Position numbers and translations under genes: made by a program
The notes under the pieces: generated by a model
What the model saw: the letters and a program-made list of their open reading frames with translations, nothing else
Databases searched by the model: none
Told to the model about the DNA's origin: nothing
Shown: positions 43,879 through 55,318 of the stretch, piece after piece
Numbering within the stretch: the stretch's first letter is position 1
Layout: each line of letters opens with the position of its first letter
Source: Chamaecyparis obtusa
Taxonomy: Eukaryota; Streptophyta; Pinopsida; Cupressales; Cupressaceae
NCBI GenBank assembly: GCA_027943335.1
Contig: BSBK01007736.1
Location: 186,001-250,000, forward strand
Direction of reading: 5' to 3'
DNA: 64,000 nt

Positions 43879-44959
43879 ATGAAGCGCGGTAGAAAATTTT
43901 ATTCTCGTTCCTTGCCCACCTCAATAATCAGACCAGGGCTGCTATGCCTCTTCACGCTTCTTTTCTTGTTAGCCTTACTCAAAGTTCCAGAATTCAGGCA
44001 GATAGGTAGAAGGCCATTTAGTTTTAGCAGATTATTGCAGTATAACTCAAATGCAACTGGTCTCAATTCATCGTTTCCATCATTTCTTCTGAGAACAGAT
44101 GAGAATACTTATGTGGGTTCTCAAGGCAGCCAGATCTTCGTCAATTGTAGCTGCCCACAAGTAGTTCAGAACTTGACAGGTGATATTAATGGAGTTAATA
44201 AGAGCAATGACTCAAAGACTGGCTATGAGTTCAGTATTTTGATTGGAGTTCTAACAAGGGCAGATCTGTATGAAAGAAGACATTTTCTTCGTATGGTTTA
44301 TGGAATCCAATCCACATTTCATGCAAAAGTTGACGTGAGATTTGTGTTCTGCAATCTGACCAAGGATGATCAAAGAATTCTTGTGCCTCTGGAGATCATG
44401 GCCTACAATGATATCATAATATTGAACTGTGAAGATAAATATGAACCAAGGTAAGACTTATACTTATTTTTCTAGTCTGCCAAAATTTGGATTGCAGTAT
44501 GATTATGTTATGAAGGTAGATGATGATATTTATTTTAGGGTTGATAAGTTGGCTGAGTCACTGAAGCCTTTGCCAAGGAATGACACTTATTATGGCTTTG
44601 TTATACCTTGTGACAAAATGGATCCTTTTGACAAGTATATGTCTAGTATGGGATATGCCCTGTCATGGGATTTGGCGAAATGGATTGAGGAGTCACCAAT
44701 TGCTAAGAATAATACAGTGGGGCCAGAGGATCTGATGGTTGGGAAATAGTTAGATGAAGGGAAGAAGGCTAAGAACAGATTTAACAATAAGCCTGCTATG
44801 TATGACTTTCCTCTCTCTAATGGCAGGTGTTCTCATGAATTGATTCCTGATACGATTGCTGTACACAAGCTTAAGAACAGGGAAAGGTGGTTTACTGTTC
44901 TCACTTATTTCAATTTTACATCTGCCCTTAAGAAATCAAAATTTTATCATCTATACTAG
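43879..44959 (+). pseudogene. GT31 galactosyltransferase paralogue, frameshifted
   Basis: Aligned end to end with the intact gene at 32915, with the same signal-anchor (LLCLFTLLFLLALLKV), FSILIGVLTRADLYERRHFL, metal-binding segment KVDDDIYF and GPED motif. One extra base near 44434-44450 (before the NQGKTYTYF segment) shifts the frame and gives an early TAA at 44452. A second defect is TAG at 44747-44749, where the intact copy has the Trp codon of VWLDEG. The end is TAG at 44957. A 31-codon in-frame extension upstream from ATG 43786 has no counterpart in the intact gene and is not credited. Confidence 0.9.
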
Positions 44960-45895
44960 GTTGAAAAAGATGTCATTGTGGGATTTTCTCTTTCATAATT
45001 TACAAAAATTGCACTTGCAGCCAAAGGCACTTCAGGTATTTTTACGGATAATATTATTCGAAATCTGATTATTGTTTTTTTTAATAAAACAAAATTATAT
45101 TGGGCTTTCAATCTGTAGTTCAGCAACAAATTAGTGAGGTCAAGACGGTTTTCATCTATATAGTAAATAGAATGTTTATTTTTTAATGTTCGATTTGTAT
45201 GGTTTTCTATTATAGAGGATATCAATATTCAAAGCTGGGAGAAATTAGGTAGGAGATTTATATAATTTTAAATTTTAATTTTTAGAATAAATCAGAATTT
45301 AATAATAAATATTAAATTATTTTATATATGAAAGTAGATATATTATAATTTATTTTTAAATTTCTTAAATTTTTCAATATAAATTTAATAAGTTTAAATA
45401 ATTTATAATGTTAATTATTTATATTGATTTATTTTATTTATGAAAAAATAAAATAAAAATAAGACTTAAACAAAAGATCAAATCAAAATATAATTATAGA
45501 ATAATTCAAGATATAAAATAATCTGAAAAATAATCTTCATCTAATAAAAAATTTAAATTAATAAACAATATCAAACTATTAAAATCATAAGATTACTATG
45601 GTCTAATCTTTATAAATTTGAACATCAACTTGAAACAAAATACTTAAAAGAGAAAATTGTTGAACAATTCTTAATTTTCTTGATCTCCTACTATTGATGA
45701 ACCATGAAATATGATCTAGAACATTAATATTAAAAGAAATTCTACAAAACCAAATCCAAAAAATTATCAAACCCACAGTAAATAAACAAAGATATAACTT
45801 TCATCAATAATCCTCTTAAATCCAACACCTGCTCTGTCTGTATTGAAACAGAGTAAACTTACACGTACAATTAAAGTACCCCACAACCCTCTGTA
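44960..45895. other. AT-rich spacer between GT31 pseudogenes
   Basis: Nothing recognised. Confidence 0.5.
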
Positions 45896-46275
45896 TAGAA
45901 CTTGATAAGAGCAATGAGTCAAACTCTGGCTATTTTTCCAGTATTCTGATTCCTGTCCTAATAGAAACAGGTCTTCATGAAAGTGATATTTTCTTCGTAC
46001 GTTGTACAGAAGCTAAGCCAAAGTCCATGCAACATTGAACGTGAGATTTGTGTTTGGTTATCTGACGAAGGATGATCAAAGAATCCTTGTGCCTCTGGAA
46101 AAAAAGACCTACCAAGATATCATCGTACCAAAGTGTAAGTTCAAAATGAAAAAGTGTAAGGTTTATAATTATTTTCCAATCTGCCAAAGACGGGATTGAT
46201 ATATGCGTATGCTATAAAGGAAGATGATTATGTTCACTTTAGGCTTGATGCTTCGCTGAGTCATTGAATGTTCTA
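45896..46275 (+). pseudogene. Third GT31 copy, highly decayed fragment
   Basis: DNA similarity to the two GT31 copies is clear though no frame survives: AGTATTCTGATT, GATCAAAGAATCCTTGTGCCTCTGG split by changes, CAATCTGCCAAAGA and the following metal-site region are all in the correct order. It spans roughly the middle of the gene (from the SILIGVL segment past the DDD region). Stops, small indels and loss of both ends show it is the oldest of the three. Confidence 0.75.
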
Positions 46276-46929
46276 TTGGGGATTTTTATCCTCGTTTGTT
46301 CTGATGCAAAGTAGCAAATTAATTGATTAGGTAAGGATGAATTTTGAAAATGAGAGAGAATTTTGACAATGATAACAATAGATCGAAAGAAAAGGTAAAT
46401 GTTCTTGCAACAATGAGAAATGGTGTGAGCAACGAAGTTTGTGAATGTGAACAAAGATTGCAGTACAATAGCAGGTAGCTCCAGACCAGTGTAAAATATT
46501 TGTTTGTAATCAATTTTTGTTATCTGAATTTGAAATAGTTTTAAAAATCTTATTTTATGATTAATAAAATGTAGAAATTTATCTTCAGCTCTGTATGGGT
46601 GTTGTGTTGGGAATTTATTCCAACAATTTGGTATTAGAATTTTGGTCTCTATGGGTATTATCCTATCAAACTGATATCAAATGCAAAAGGCCCTACGTCT
46701 GGAGAAAACAGTAAGAGATGGTAGCAGCCACCATCATTTAACGCAAAGAGCCATGACACTTTCAGTGAGAAAAATGAAGACTATTATGATTGCTACTGAT
46801 ATATGAGAGCAAGTGGCCAGTGGGTTCACAAATGTGACTGACTCGGCATAGTATGACAAATAACCAGAAGACAAAGCTGAAGTAAATAAGGAGAAAATTT
46901 CCAAAGGCATTGTATTTGATAAAGGTAGC

Positions 46930-47437
46930 CTTTACTAAATTAGCATCCTCTAGAATAGCAACACACAACTATATAAAGGAGGCTTGGGAATTAAGTCAAA
47001 CGAGTTACAAGGGAAATGATAAAGTTAGATTGGTGAAGCTCTAGATGCTTTGAAGTGGTTCTGAGACTTTTCAAATTATAGTGGTGAGTCGATTAATTCA
47101 TATATCCACTTAATAGTCTCTAGTTTGATAAACCAATTAAGAACAAACAGAGGAACCATGGAAGAGAAAAGCATTTTGGAGAAACTCGTTAGAAGCTTTC
47201 CATCTAATTTTGATGCATTAGTGATTGTTTTTTAAGAGGCCAAAGAACTCTCAATATTGACAATGGATGAGTTCAAGTTCCCCATAAACCCGTGAGTAGT
47301 GCCTAAATAGGTCTACAAATTCTTCCCAAGAGCAGTATTTTGAAGCCCTAACAAATGTGAGAGAAAGTACCAGCTTTAGATGAAGCTCAAGAGGTGGAGG
47401 TAAAAGCAACTCTCGATGAGGCAATTTTGGGATAGAT
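46930..47437 (+). pseudogene. Copia D gag remnant
   Basis: Gag pieces survive in several frames: KEAWELSQTSYKGNDKVRLVKL near 46977, then ILEKLVRSFPSNFDALV near 47177 and EAKELSILTMDEF near 47237. These match the UBN2/DUF4219-type Copia gag core in order and spacing. Stops and shifts are frequent. Confidence 0.65.
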
Positions 47438-49335
47438 TGTTAAGACCAAATCTTACTCACAAGAGACACATAAGCTCTACAATGGAAAACATAGAAAGTC
47501 AAACTAAAGAACAAAGTCTACAAGACATAAAGACTTTTTCACAATAGTAATTTATTTCCATATTCAAGAAATTACATTAATCTGACAACAATGTCAAATA
47601 ACCACAAGATCAAATAAATGAAAATCGACCATACTTCGAGAGTACAAGAATCATCCATAAATAATACAAGTGATAAAAACATAAGGGATGTCGACCAAAC
47701 TGTAGAACATCATAGGTCAAAGTACAAAGTTATGAATACTAAAAGATAGAGTACAAGTCATCCACGTGCAAATCTTGAGATGGAAATGTGATCCAGATGT
47801 TTGTTCCACCTAACTACATAGTGGTTAGCTCCCTTGGGGCTTATCCTGAAATAAAGAGCACACTGACCCTGCTCGAGGAGCCTATCAACTCGGCACTGAT
47901 GGATCGGAAAGGAATCTGGTGCAAGTTGTAAACTACTTTTTCATACATAAAGTAGAACTAACATAGAAAATAAATAACCAACAAAAAATCCATTACGTGT
48001 TTACATAGTTTAGGCCTAAGCATAAATAACCATATTTCTACTAGTAGGTAAAAGAACAAAAAATATTACCCTTCTTTGTTTCCCCATATTCGGCACCCTT
48101 TCCCCAAGATACAATTCCATTTTCTCTTTTCTTTTAACAAAACGACCACGTAGTCAAATTTTTATGATGATTATGGTTTTTCAATCAATACATAAATTCC
48201 TTTTATCAGAAAATAATTAAAATAAAATAAAAATCCATTCTTGAAAGATAGGTAATAAAAGATTTCTAAATTTCATCTTTTGGTGATCATGTTGAAGTTA
48301 TAGGATAAGAAACAAGTTTCGAATCTCAGTTTAAAATAAATGTTAACATACATATTGTTCCAGATTTTTAGTAAAGAAAAATTTATATCTATTAAAAAAA
48401 ATCAGATCTCTAGATCTATTGTTATTGGAAAATACATTTAAATTTGAGCAAATTTAAAGATCTAATCCGTAACTTGTTCTAAATTTGAGCAGATTTAAAG
48501 ATCTAATATGTAACTCGTTCTTCTAGAATTACAAGAAAATCAAATTTCACCTCATTTTAATCAGAAACTCACTTAACCAGAGAAATAAATTTTAAATCAG
48601 AAACTATAATTCATTTCAGAAATTCAATATTTCATTTCAAGTAAATTTATCATCTAACAACATACAATTTGCAAAAGAAAGATCATTTCATCACTGAAAT
48701 TGCACATTTTGAGTCTGAAAAAGAGAGAGAGGAACCTGGTTCAAATGTGAATTCTGAATAGATAAAAAATTCGGTATCCTCCAAGGTTACGTGTATTCCC
48801 TTTGACTGTTCACTTTCTCCTTCCAATTGATGCGCATCCCCCCCTTTGACTGATGTGTGCTTTGTTAATAATAATTCATTTTTCTGTTGCTCTCCTATGA
48901 TCCTCCGTTCTTAATTCTTTTCTCTTCTCCCTCTATTCTTTCTCTGTGCGCTACTTTCAATCCCTTCCTCCTTTTTTCTAAACGTTGTGTACCCGCTCTT
49001 ATCACTCCCTGTTTGTTCCCTCTACCACGTTTCTCTCCTAAACTTGCGTGCATCTACTTTCTAACTCCACGCTTTCCCTCTTGTTTGGCAGAGAGAATGC
49101 ACTTTTAAACAGTGTATAACTCCTTTACTTTTAACTTGCACCTAACTCCCACTTCGAACACAACTCCTCTCCTCACTTCGTTCCCTCCAAAAGCTACGCT
49201 TCCTCTTCATGTTCAATCCTGACGGGGTGGAGGGAAAACGCGAGTGTGACCCAACATTTCCTCTATTGATGAGTGTATTTTACTAAAATCCACATTTTCA
49301 TGCGCAATTGTAGGAAGTCAATTTGGGTTATGACA
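47438..49335. mobile_element. Solo LTR, 1898 bp, with TSD TAGAT
   Basis: It starts TGTTAAGACC and ends GGTTATGACA, with TG...CA on both readings. A perfect 5-bp direct repeat TAGAT lies at 47433-47437 and 49336-49340. No internal PBS, polypurine tract or second LTR was found, so it is best read as a solo LTR left by recombination. On the - strand the start TGTCATAACCC resembles Gypsy LTR starts. It interrupts Copia D between gag and protease. 48880-49240 within it is C/T-rich. Confidence 0.75.
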
Positions 49336-49449
49336 TAGATAGCTTTAGACAAACACATAAGTGTGTGTGAGAGAGAGATGTCTACCTTCAAAACTAAGAA
49401 AACCAACAACAACTCTTAACAAAGGTATAATAAAGCAATGTAGAATATT

Positions 49450-49752
49450 TTTATGGTCAAAGTCTAGTCATTATGCAAGTGAGTGTTGAAAAAGGAGTGC
49501 GACCAATCAAAACAAAGTGCAAATATGGTTTATGTTCAAAGGTGATTAAATTTGATCACTCAAAGGCCTTCATCACATACAACATTGGCGAGGAAATAAG
49601 AGCTATTTTTTGTATTTGACAATGGTTGTAGCAACCACATGAGTCATAATGAAATCTTACTTGAATTTATTAACAAGAATGTCAAGTTCAAAATTAAAAC
49701 GAGGAAGAACGAAATAGTTCTATTTCTAGAAAAAAGGTCTATCTATTGAACA
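49450..49752 (+). pseudogene. Copia D zinc-knuckle and protease remnant
   Basis: HYASEC near 49470 is the end of a gag CCHC knuckle. FDNGCSNHMSHNEILL near 49600-49650 is the Copia retropepsin start, with the usual DSGCSNHM altered to DNGCSNHM. Confidence 0.65.
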
Positions 49753-50840
49753 TGTTGAATAGCTAAGAGGGATGGTGAATCAGTTATTCTCAAATGATTT
49801 ATAAAACTTATTCTATATCACTAAATAATTAAACAACAACAATAAAGACTTTTGATTTATTGGTTAAGAACATTAAACAATCACAATAGACATAAACATG
49901 AAAGAACAAAAATATTGACACAAAGAAAACCAAAATTTATGTGGAAACCCAAACTAGGAAAAACCATAGATAAGCTAATTCTCATGAAATTAAATACATG
50001 TTAGGGTGACACCGGTTAAGGTAATTTTTACAAAGGCAAGTACTGTTGGTTGTGCTGACTACAGGTTGGCTCACTACCAATCAAACTAACTACCCACATA
50101 AATATGAATAGGGTCACGGCCAACACAAAGAGGCTCACTGTCAATACAAATAGGCTCACTACCAGAATGTATGAAACTATATTGAATCCACCACTAAGAT
50201 AATTTTTAACAACACTCTACACTATGGGAATGATATACCAGTCTGGTACCAATTGCATCCAAGCACACATGATCAACAACATAGATCTCTAAAAATTAGA
50301 TTCACAATCACTTCTCATACAAGCAATGCATAGGCCATATGAACAAAAAAAACCCTCTCTTCTTATACTGCTTGATACCATCAACCATATCGGCCAAAAT
50401 AATTTGAAATAGGTTGCACCAAGACATTCCTGTAGTGGTAAGGAATGAAATGTGGACCACTTTGACCAATACAACTTGCCTCATGCATGCCAAAACATAA
50501 CACCATCTCCAAAGCCATTGATTCCAACAGACATTACGGTCACATTACATAATAAATTCTAGGACTAAAACACAAATGAACATGCTCCAAATAGAATCAA
50601 CCCCAAAGAACTAATCAACCATATGTTCCACACAAAGTAGAACAACCACTGAAAAAGGACAAGGATATATATCGAAAGCACATATTTTGGTGAACACTTC
50701 TAGTGAGACACACATATTATCAATCTAAGTACCAATGTCACTAAGACTATTAGTACACATCAATTGATACAACCAAAACATGAAAATACATAGGATATAT
50801 TGAATTCAATGAAAACAACATGAATAGCATCAATTTCACA
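49753..50840 (-). repeat. 3' LTR of Copia E (about 1088 bp)
   Basis: On the - strand it runs from TGTGAAATTG near 50840 to an end near CATCCCTCTTAGCTATTCAACA at 49753, typical of Copia LTR ends. A polypurine-like AAAGAGGGAGATT lies just outside at 50848-50862. Boundaries are approximate. Confidence 0.55.
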
Positions 50841-51229
50841 TTATCTAAATCTCCCTCTTTGTCATTGATGGAAACATTCATAAATAACAAACAAAATAGC
50901 TCCAAATGATATCAACATCAATCTTCATCATTCTCCAACTTTCTCCAACTTTTTCCCCCTTTGACAACAACGAAAATGGGCCAAGAAAAATCTCCCTTAC
51001 AAACACACTCTTCTCTCCCTGAAAGGAAGATGATACGCACTAATCCATAAAAGAATAGGCATACAAAACATTGGATCAATACATACATCGGTGTATGTAG
51101 TGAACACTAGGAATGGGTAAAATGCCCATCTTCCTCATCGAATACTCAAAAGTGTTCCTACACAAAGGTTTTGTGAATATGTTTTTTATCTACTCCTGTG
51201 TAGGTACATACTCAAGCTGCAATGCTGCA

Positions 51230-51559
51230 CTAGATTCTTGGACATACTATAGCACTGCTATTATCACACATGATCAAAATTGACTCATCAAAAGTAACAC
51301 TTATATCCTTCAAAGTCTTTTTCATCCATAATACCTTAGTAAAACATGAGGATGTTGCAATATATTCTAATTCATTAGTCGATAGAGTTACAAAATCCCA
51401 CATCTTGCTTGAACAAGTAACTAATTGAGAGCCAAGAAAGTAAGCTCCATCATTAGTACTTCTTCGATTATCCAAACATCTTGCCAAATTTGCATTGGTA
51501 TAAGATGTCAACATGAAATATGAATCTTTTGGATACCATGGGCCAAACTCTTCTATTCT
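51230..51559 (-). pseudogene. Copia E RNase H
   Basis: In - orientation: WYPKDSYFMLTSYTNANLAR, CLDNRRSTNDGAYFLGSQLV, LSTNELEYIATSSC, VLWMKKTLKD and IMCDNSSAI, the standard Copia RNase H series. The catalytic DADW is altered to NANL, so it is inactive. It joins the RT end at 55319 across the Gypsy insertion. Confidence 0.8.
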
Positions 51560-52479
51560 TGATGCAGGGGCATTCTTGGGTCCTCGATGAATTTGCATGG
51601 TAGTATGTTTTTTGGCCGGTGTTACTCGGTTGCAGCCTTAACCGATGGTCTCGATTATTAAAGAAAGCTCGATCGCTGAAGGAACTCAGTGAAGCTTCTT
51701 GTGCTCGGTGGAACTGGTGCTCGGTAATGCCTATGTTGCTTGGTGTTTCTTGGCTTGGTTGATTGTTTCACTAGTGCTCAGTTGTTTCTCTGACACTCGG
51801 TAGTTTTGGTTTACTGACTGGAGTTCTTGGTGATTTGGTTGGCCAACTTGGTGCATTTATTGTTGGTAGCTTTTGTTGGATTCTCCTATGTGGATCTAGA
51901 GGCTGACATGTTGAATTTATTAATTTTAAGGCTATTTAAGAGCCGACTTATATTGCATTTAATATTTGTTTGGAGGAGTTAATTGTGTCATCCAACCGAC
52001 TTGTGGATGATTATTAGTATTTATAGGATGTTTGGGTAGTTGTTTTAGGCATTCAGATCGAAGGTTCTGAGAGTAGATCTGGGGGTAGCAGATAAGTGAA
52101 GTTGTGGAAAAGATCCTTCGAGATCTTGCAGATTAGATTAGTATCTGATAGTTGTAATAGCAGAGCTAGTGGTTTACATACTTGGAGACAAGGAGATTGC
52201 TTGGTGGCTTGCGAGCACAAGTTCAGATCTACCTTAGGGTTTCCATGAGTTGTTGATTCAAGTCTCAGAACTGAACTAGCTAGATTTGTGTTGGATCTTG
52301 TTGATGTTGTTGAATTACTTGTTATTTGTAATTGGCCCTAACCTAGAAGGCCTTACAGTTGGGCATGTTAATGGAAAACATGTTTTGAAACATATCTTGT
52401 TGTGTTATTCCAATGTGTTATTCTGAAGTTGCAAGGTTGGACTATCCTTAATTGGATCCACCATCCTTGACCTGTGTCA
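51560..52479 (+). repeat. 5' LTR of the gag-only Gypsy element
   Basis: It pairs with 54421-55318 across its full length with scattered differences and small indels. It contains many TCGGT/CTCGGTG words. Confidence 0.85.
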
Positions 52480-52693
52480 GGTGGTATCAGAGTAGAGTTG
52501 ATCTTGTTGGCGATGAAATCATATGATCTAGGTTGTATATCTATGGCACTGAACTTGTGGAATCTTGGCCTAGTTGTTTGTGCTAGGTGGCAGGCTGATC
52601 TGACTTGCATACAACTTGGAGGTTGTCACAAGGTGGTTGGTGTAGGGTTTGTTGTAGAGGGTTTTCTTATCTTTAAGGATTCCTCTGAGAAGA

Positions 52694-53690
52694 TTGGACC
52701 ATAGAGTGATTGCGGATCTCAGTGATACTGTGGAATCTAGGGTTACAGAGAAGGTGAAATCTGATTTCAGATCAGAGATGGAGTTGATAAAGAATGACAT
52801 GGTCGCCAAGATCATGAGAGATTTTACTGGTGTACCTTGGAATGTTGGTATTGAGGATGGTTATGAGGAAGATGCTGAAGACTTTGAAGGTGGTGGATCT
52901 AGTGGTGATGACCAGAGGGATATATCTAGTGAAGACAGAACTGCTCAATTGCATAGATCCGGAGCTCGGTTAAGTAATAGTTACCAAATGGAAGTCTCTA
53001 CTCTCTTTGGTACTTTGAAGCCTGAGAACTTGATTGACTGGATTAGTGAACTTGAAGATTTCTTTGAGCTGGAAGAAATTGAAGATCCTCTTCAGGTAAG
53101 GTTGGCACAGACAAAATTGAAATGACATGCTACTCTTTGGTGGAAAGAATTACAAAGAGATAGGGAAGATGAAGGTGAAATGAAGATCAATCAGTGGAGG
53201 TTGATGGTGACTAAGTTGAAAGCTAAGTTCATACCTACTGACTATGAGCTTGACTTGTTTAAGAAGTTGCAGAATCTGAAACATAAGGATTTGACTATTG
53301 AAGATTATACTAAGGAGTTCTACAAGCTTACTATTCAGTCTGGACACAGAGAACTTCATAAGGAAAAAGTAGCTCGGTATGTGAATGGTTTGAGATTCAA
53401 TATTCAAGATGAGCTTGGTATGCTGAAGATTGATTCTATTGAAGATGCTTATCAGTATGCTCTGAAGGCAGAAGATAAATTGAAGAGGAAACAACATAGT
53501 AATATGTGATGGAAGGAGAAGATTGATCACTCGGTGAAGGATAAACCGACTGCAGAAGATGAATAGAAACCCGTGGAATTGAAAAAGAAGATAGGGAGGG
53601 TTATCTTTAAGGGTACTTGTTATAATTGTGGTGAAGAAGGACATCATTATTTTGAGTGTACACAGAAGAAGCTTGGTGACTGACAGACTA
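52694..53690 (+). pseudogene. Gypsy gag with CCHC zinc knuckle, broken
   Basis: A coiled region (ESRVTEKVKSDFRSEMELI) and acidic linker precede the gag core: FGTLKPENLIDWISELEDFFELEEI near 53008, WWKELQRDR near 53139, LKHKDLTIEDYTKEFYKL near 53278 and ARYVNGLRFNIQDEL near 53375. The zinc knuckle CYNCGEEGHHYFEC is intact near 53618-53660. Stops near 53123, 53507 and 53563 interrupt it. The true start codon is unclear; no ATG opens the frame near 52694. Confidence 0.82.
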
Positions 53691-53692
53691 CT

Positions 53693-54367
53693 GTGGTGAA
53701 TGAAAATGTTGTGAATGAACCCGAATCTGAGAACTTGCTGGTTAGGCAGATATTGCTCAATACAAAGGCAGAACCTTTTCAAAGGAGTAACTTGTTTATT
53801 ACTTGGTGCAAGTCTAGAGGTAAACTTTGTGATGTTATTATTAACAGTGGTAGTACGAATAACCTTGTTGCGGAGGACATGGTTCAGAAACTTGGTTTGA
53901 GTAGAATGAGACATCCACATCCTTTTAGGATTGGCTGGTTGCAAGATGATCATGCTCTGGAATTAAGAGAATAATGCCTTGTTGATGTTCAAATTGGCCA
54001 GTATAAGGATCTTGTGTTATGTGATATTGTGGAGATGAATAGTTGTCATATATTGCTCGGTAGACCATGGCAATATGATTGTCGAGCTATGTATGATTGT
54101 GTCAAGAATGTGTTTACTATTGAGAAGGATGACATGAAGTTTCCCTTGATGCCTTTGTTGGATACAACACTCGGTAGGAGAAGTCTAAGTATTGGTAGCC
54201 GAGTTGAGTTGATAGATCCTGAGAGAATGAATGATCAGTTTGGAGAACAGACCTGTGTGTTGTCAAGGAAAGATTTGAAAAGACAAAGGAAGTTGAAGTG
54301 GAAGAGTATGCAAAGTGAAAAGATGGAGGACTTGAATGTGAAGAACCAGTTCAGGGTTATGTGCTAA
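53693..54367 (+). pseudogene. Gypsy aspartic protease, end of the coding region
   Basis: CDVIINSGSTNNLV near 53830-53870 is the retropepsin start (INSGS in place of IDSGS), followed by GRPWQYDCRAMYD near 54060-54095, the second conserved box. A TAA at 53972 separates the two. A Lys-rich tail ends at TAA 54365, and LTYKHLFEP just before the LTR is where RT would normally begin, so RT and integrase appear to have been deleted exactly here. Confidence 0.8.
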
Positions 54368-54420
54368 ATCCTAGAAGATGTTCTTCTCACATACAAACAT
54401 CTTTTCGAACCTGGGGTGTC

Positions 54421-55318
54421 TGATGCAAGGGCATTCTTAGGTCCTCGGTGAATCTACATGGTAGTGTGTTATTTGGTTGGTGTTACTCAGTTGCAACCTT
54501 AACCGATGGTCTCAGTTATTGAAGAAAGATCAGTCGCTAAAGGAACTCGGTGAAGCTTCTTGTGCTCGGTGGAACTGGTGCTCGGTAATGCCTGCGTTTC
54601 TTAGTGTTTCTTGGCTTGGTCGGTTGTTTCTTTGACACTCAGTAGTTCTGGTGTACCAACTAGAGTTCTTGGTGATTTGGTTGGCCGACATGGTGTATTT
54701 ATTGTTGGTATCTTTTTTGGATTCTCCTATGTGGATCTGAAGGCCAACATGTTGAACTTATTAATTGTAAGGCTATTTGAGAGCTGACTTGTATTGCATT
54801 TAATATTTTTTTGGAGGAGTTAATTGTGTCATCCAACTAACTTGTGGCCGATGATTAGTATTTATAGGATGTTTGGGTAGTTTTTTTAGGCATTCAAAGC
54901 GGAGGTTTTGAGAGCAGATCTGGGGGTAGTAGATAAGTGAAGTTGTGGAAAAGATACTATGAGATCTTGTAGATCAAATTAGTATATGATAGTTGTAATA
55001 GCAGAGCTAGTGGTTTGCATACTTGGAGACAAGGATATTGCTTGGTGGCTTGCGAGAACAAGTTCAGATCTTCCTTAGGGTTTCCATCAGTTGTTGATTT
55101 TTCTCAGAACTGAACTAGCTGGAGTTGTGTTGGATCTTATTGATCTTGTTGAATTACTTGTTGTTTGTAATTGGCCCTAACTCGGAAGGCCTTACAGTCA
55201 GGCATGTTAATGGAAAACATGTTTTGAAACATATCTTATTGTGTTATTCCATTGTGTTGTTCTGAAGTTGCAAGGTTGGACTGTCCTTAATTGGATCCAC
55301 TATCCTTGACCCACATCA
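54421..55318 (+). repeat. 3' LTR of the gag-only Gypsy element
   Basis: It starts TGATGCAAGGGC directly after a weak G-rich tract (CCTGGGGTGTC) and ends CCACATCA. Confidence 0.85.

Larger units (their letters stand above)
46616..49752 (+). mobile_element. Copia element D remnant (PBS, gag, protease), split by a solo LTR
   Basis: An LTR end followed by a Met-type PBS variant TGGTATTAGA (46629-46638) is followed by decayed gag and, after the solo LTR at 47438-49335, by a gag zinc-knuckle remnant and protease. It is cut at 49752 by the LTR of Copia E on the other strand. Confidence 0.65.
51560..55318 (+). mobile_element. Non-autonomous Gypsy element with gag and protease only (TR-GAG-like), 3759 bp
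   Basis: 5' LTR 51560-52479 (920 bp) and 3' LTR 54421-55318 (898 bp) both start TGATGCA and end in TCA. The PBS TGGTATCAGAG is at 52482-52492. Flanks are ATTCT (51555-51559) and ATTCC (55319-55323), a 5-bp TSD with one transition. The 1.94 kb interior encodes gag and protease and stops; there is no RT, RNase H or integrase. It interrupts Copia E. Confidence 0.88.

Noticed and set aside
47438..49335. Host gene or promoter island in the C/T-rich part of this interval
   Set aside because: The TG...CA ends and the TAGAT duplication explain the interval as an LTR; no protein motif found.
53150..53953. A 267-residue - strand ORF
   Set aside because: It is antisense to the Gypsy gag and protease, which have clear CCHC and protease motifs on the + strand.
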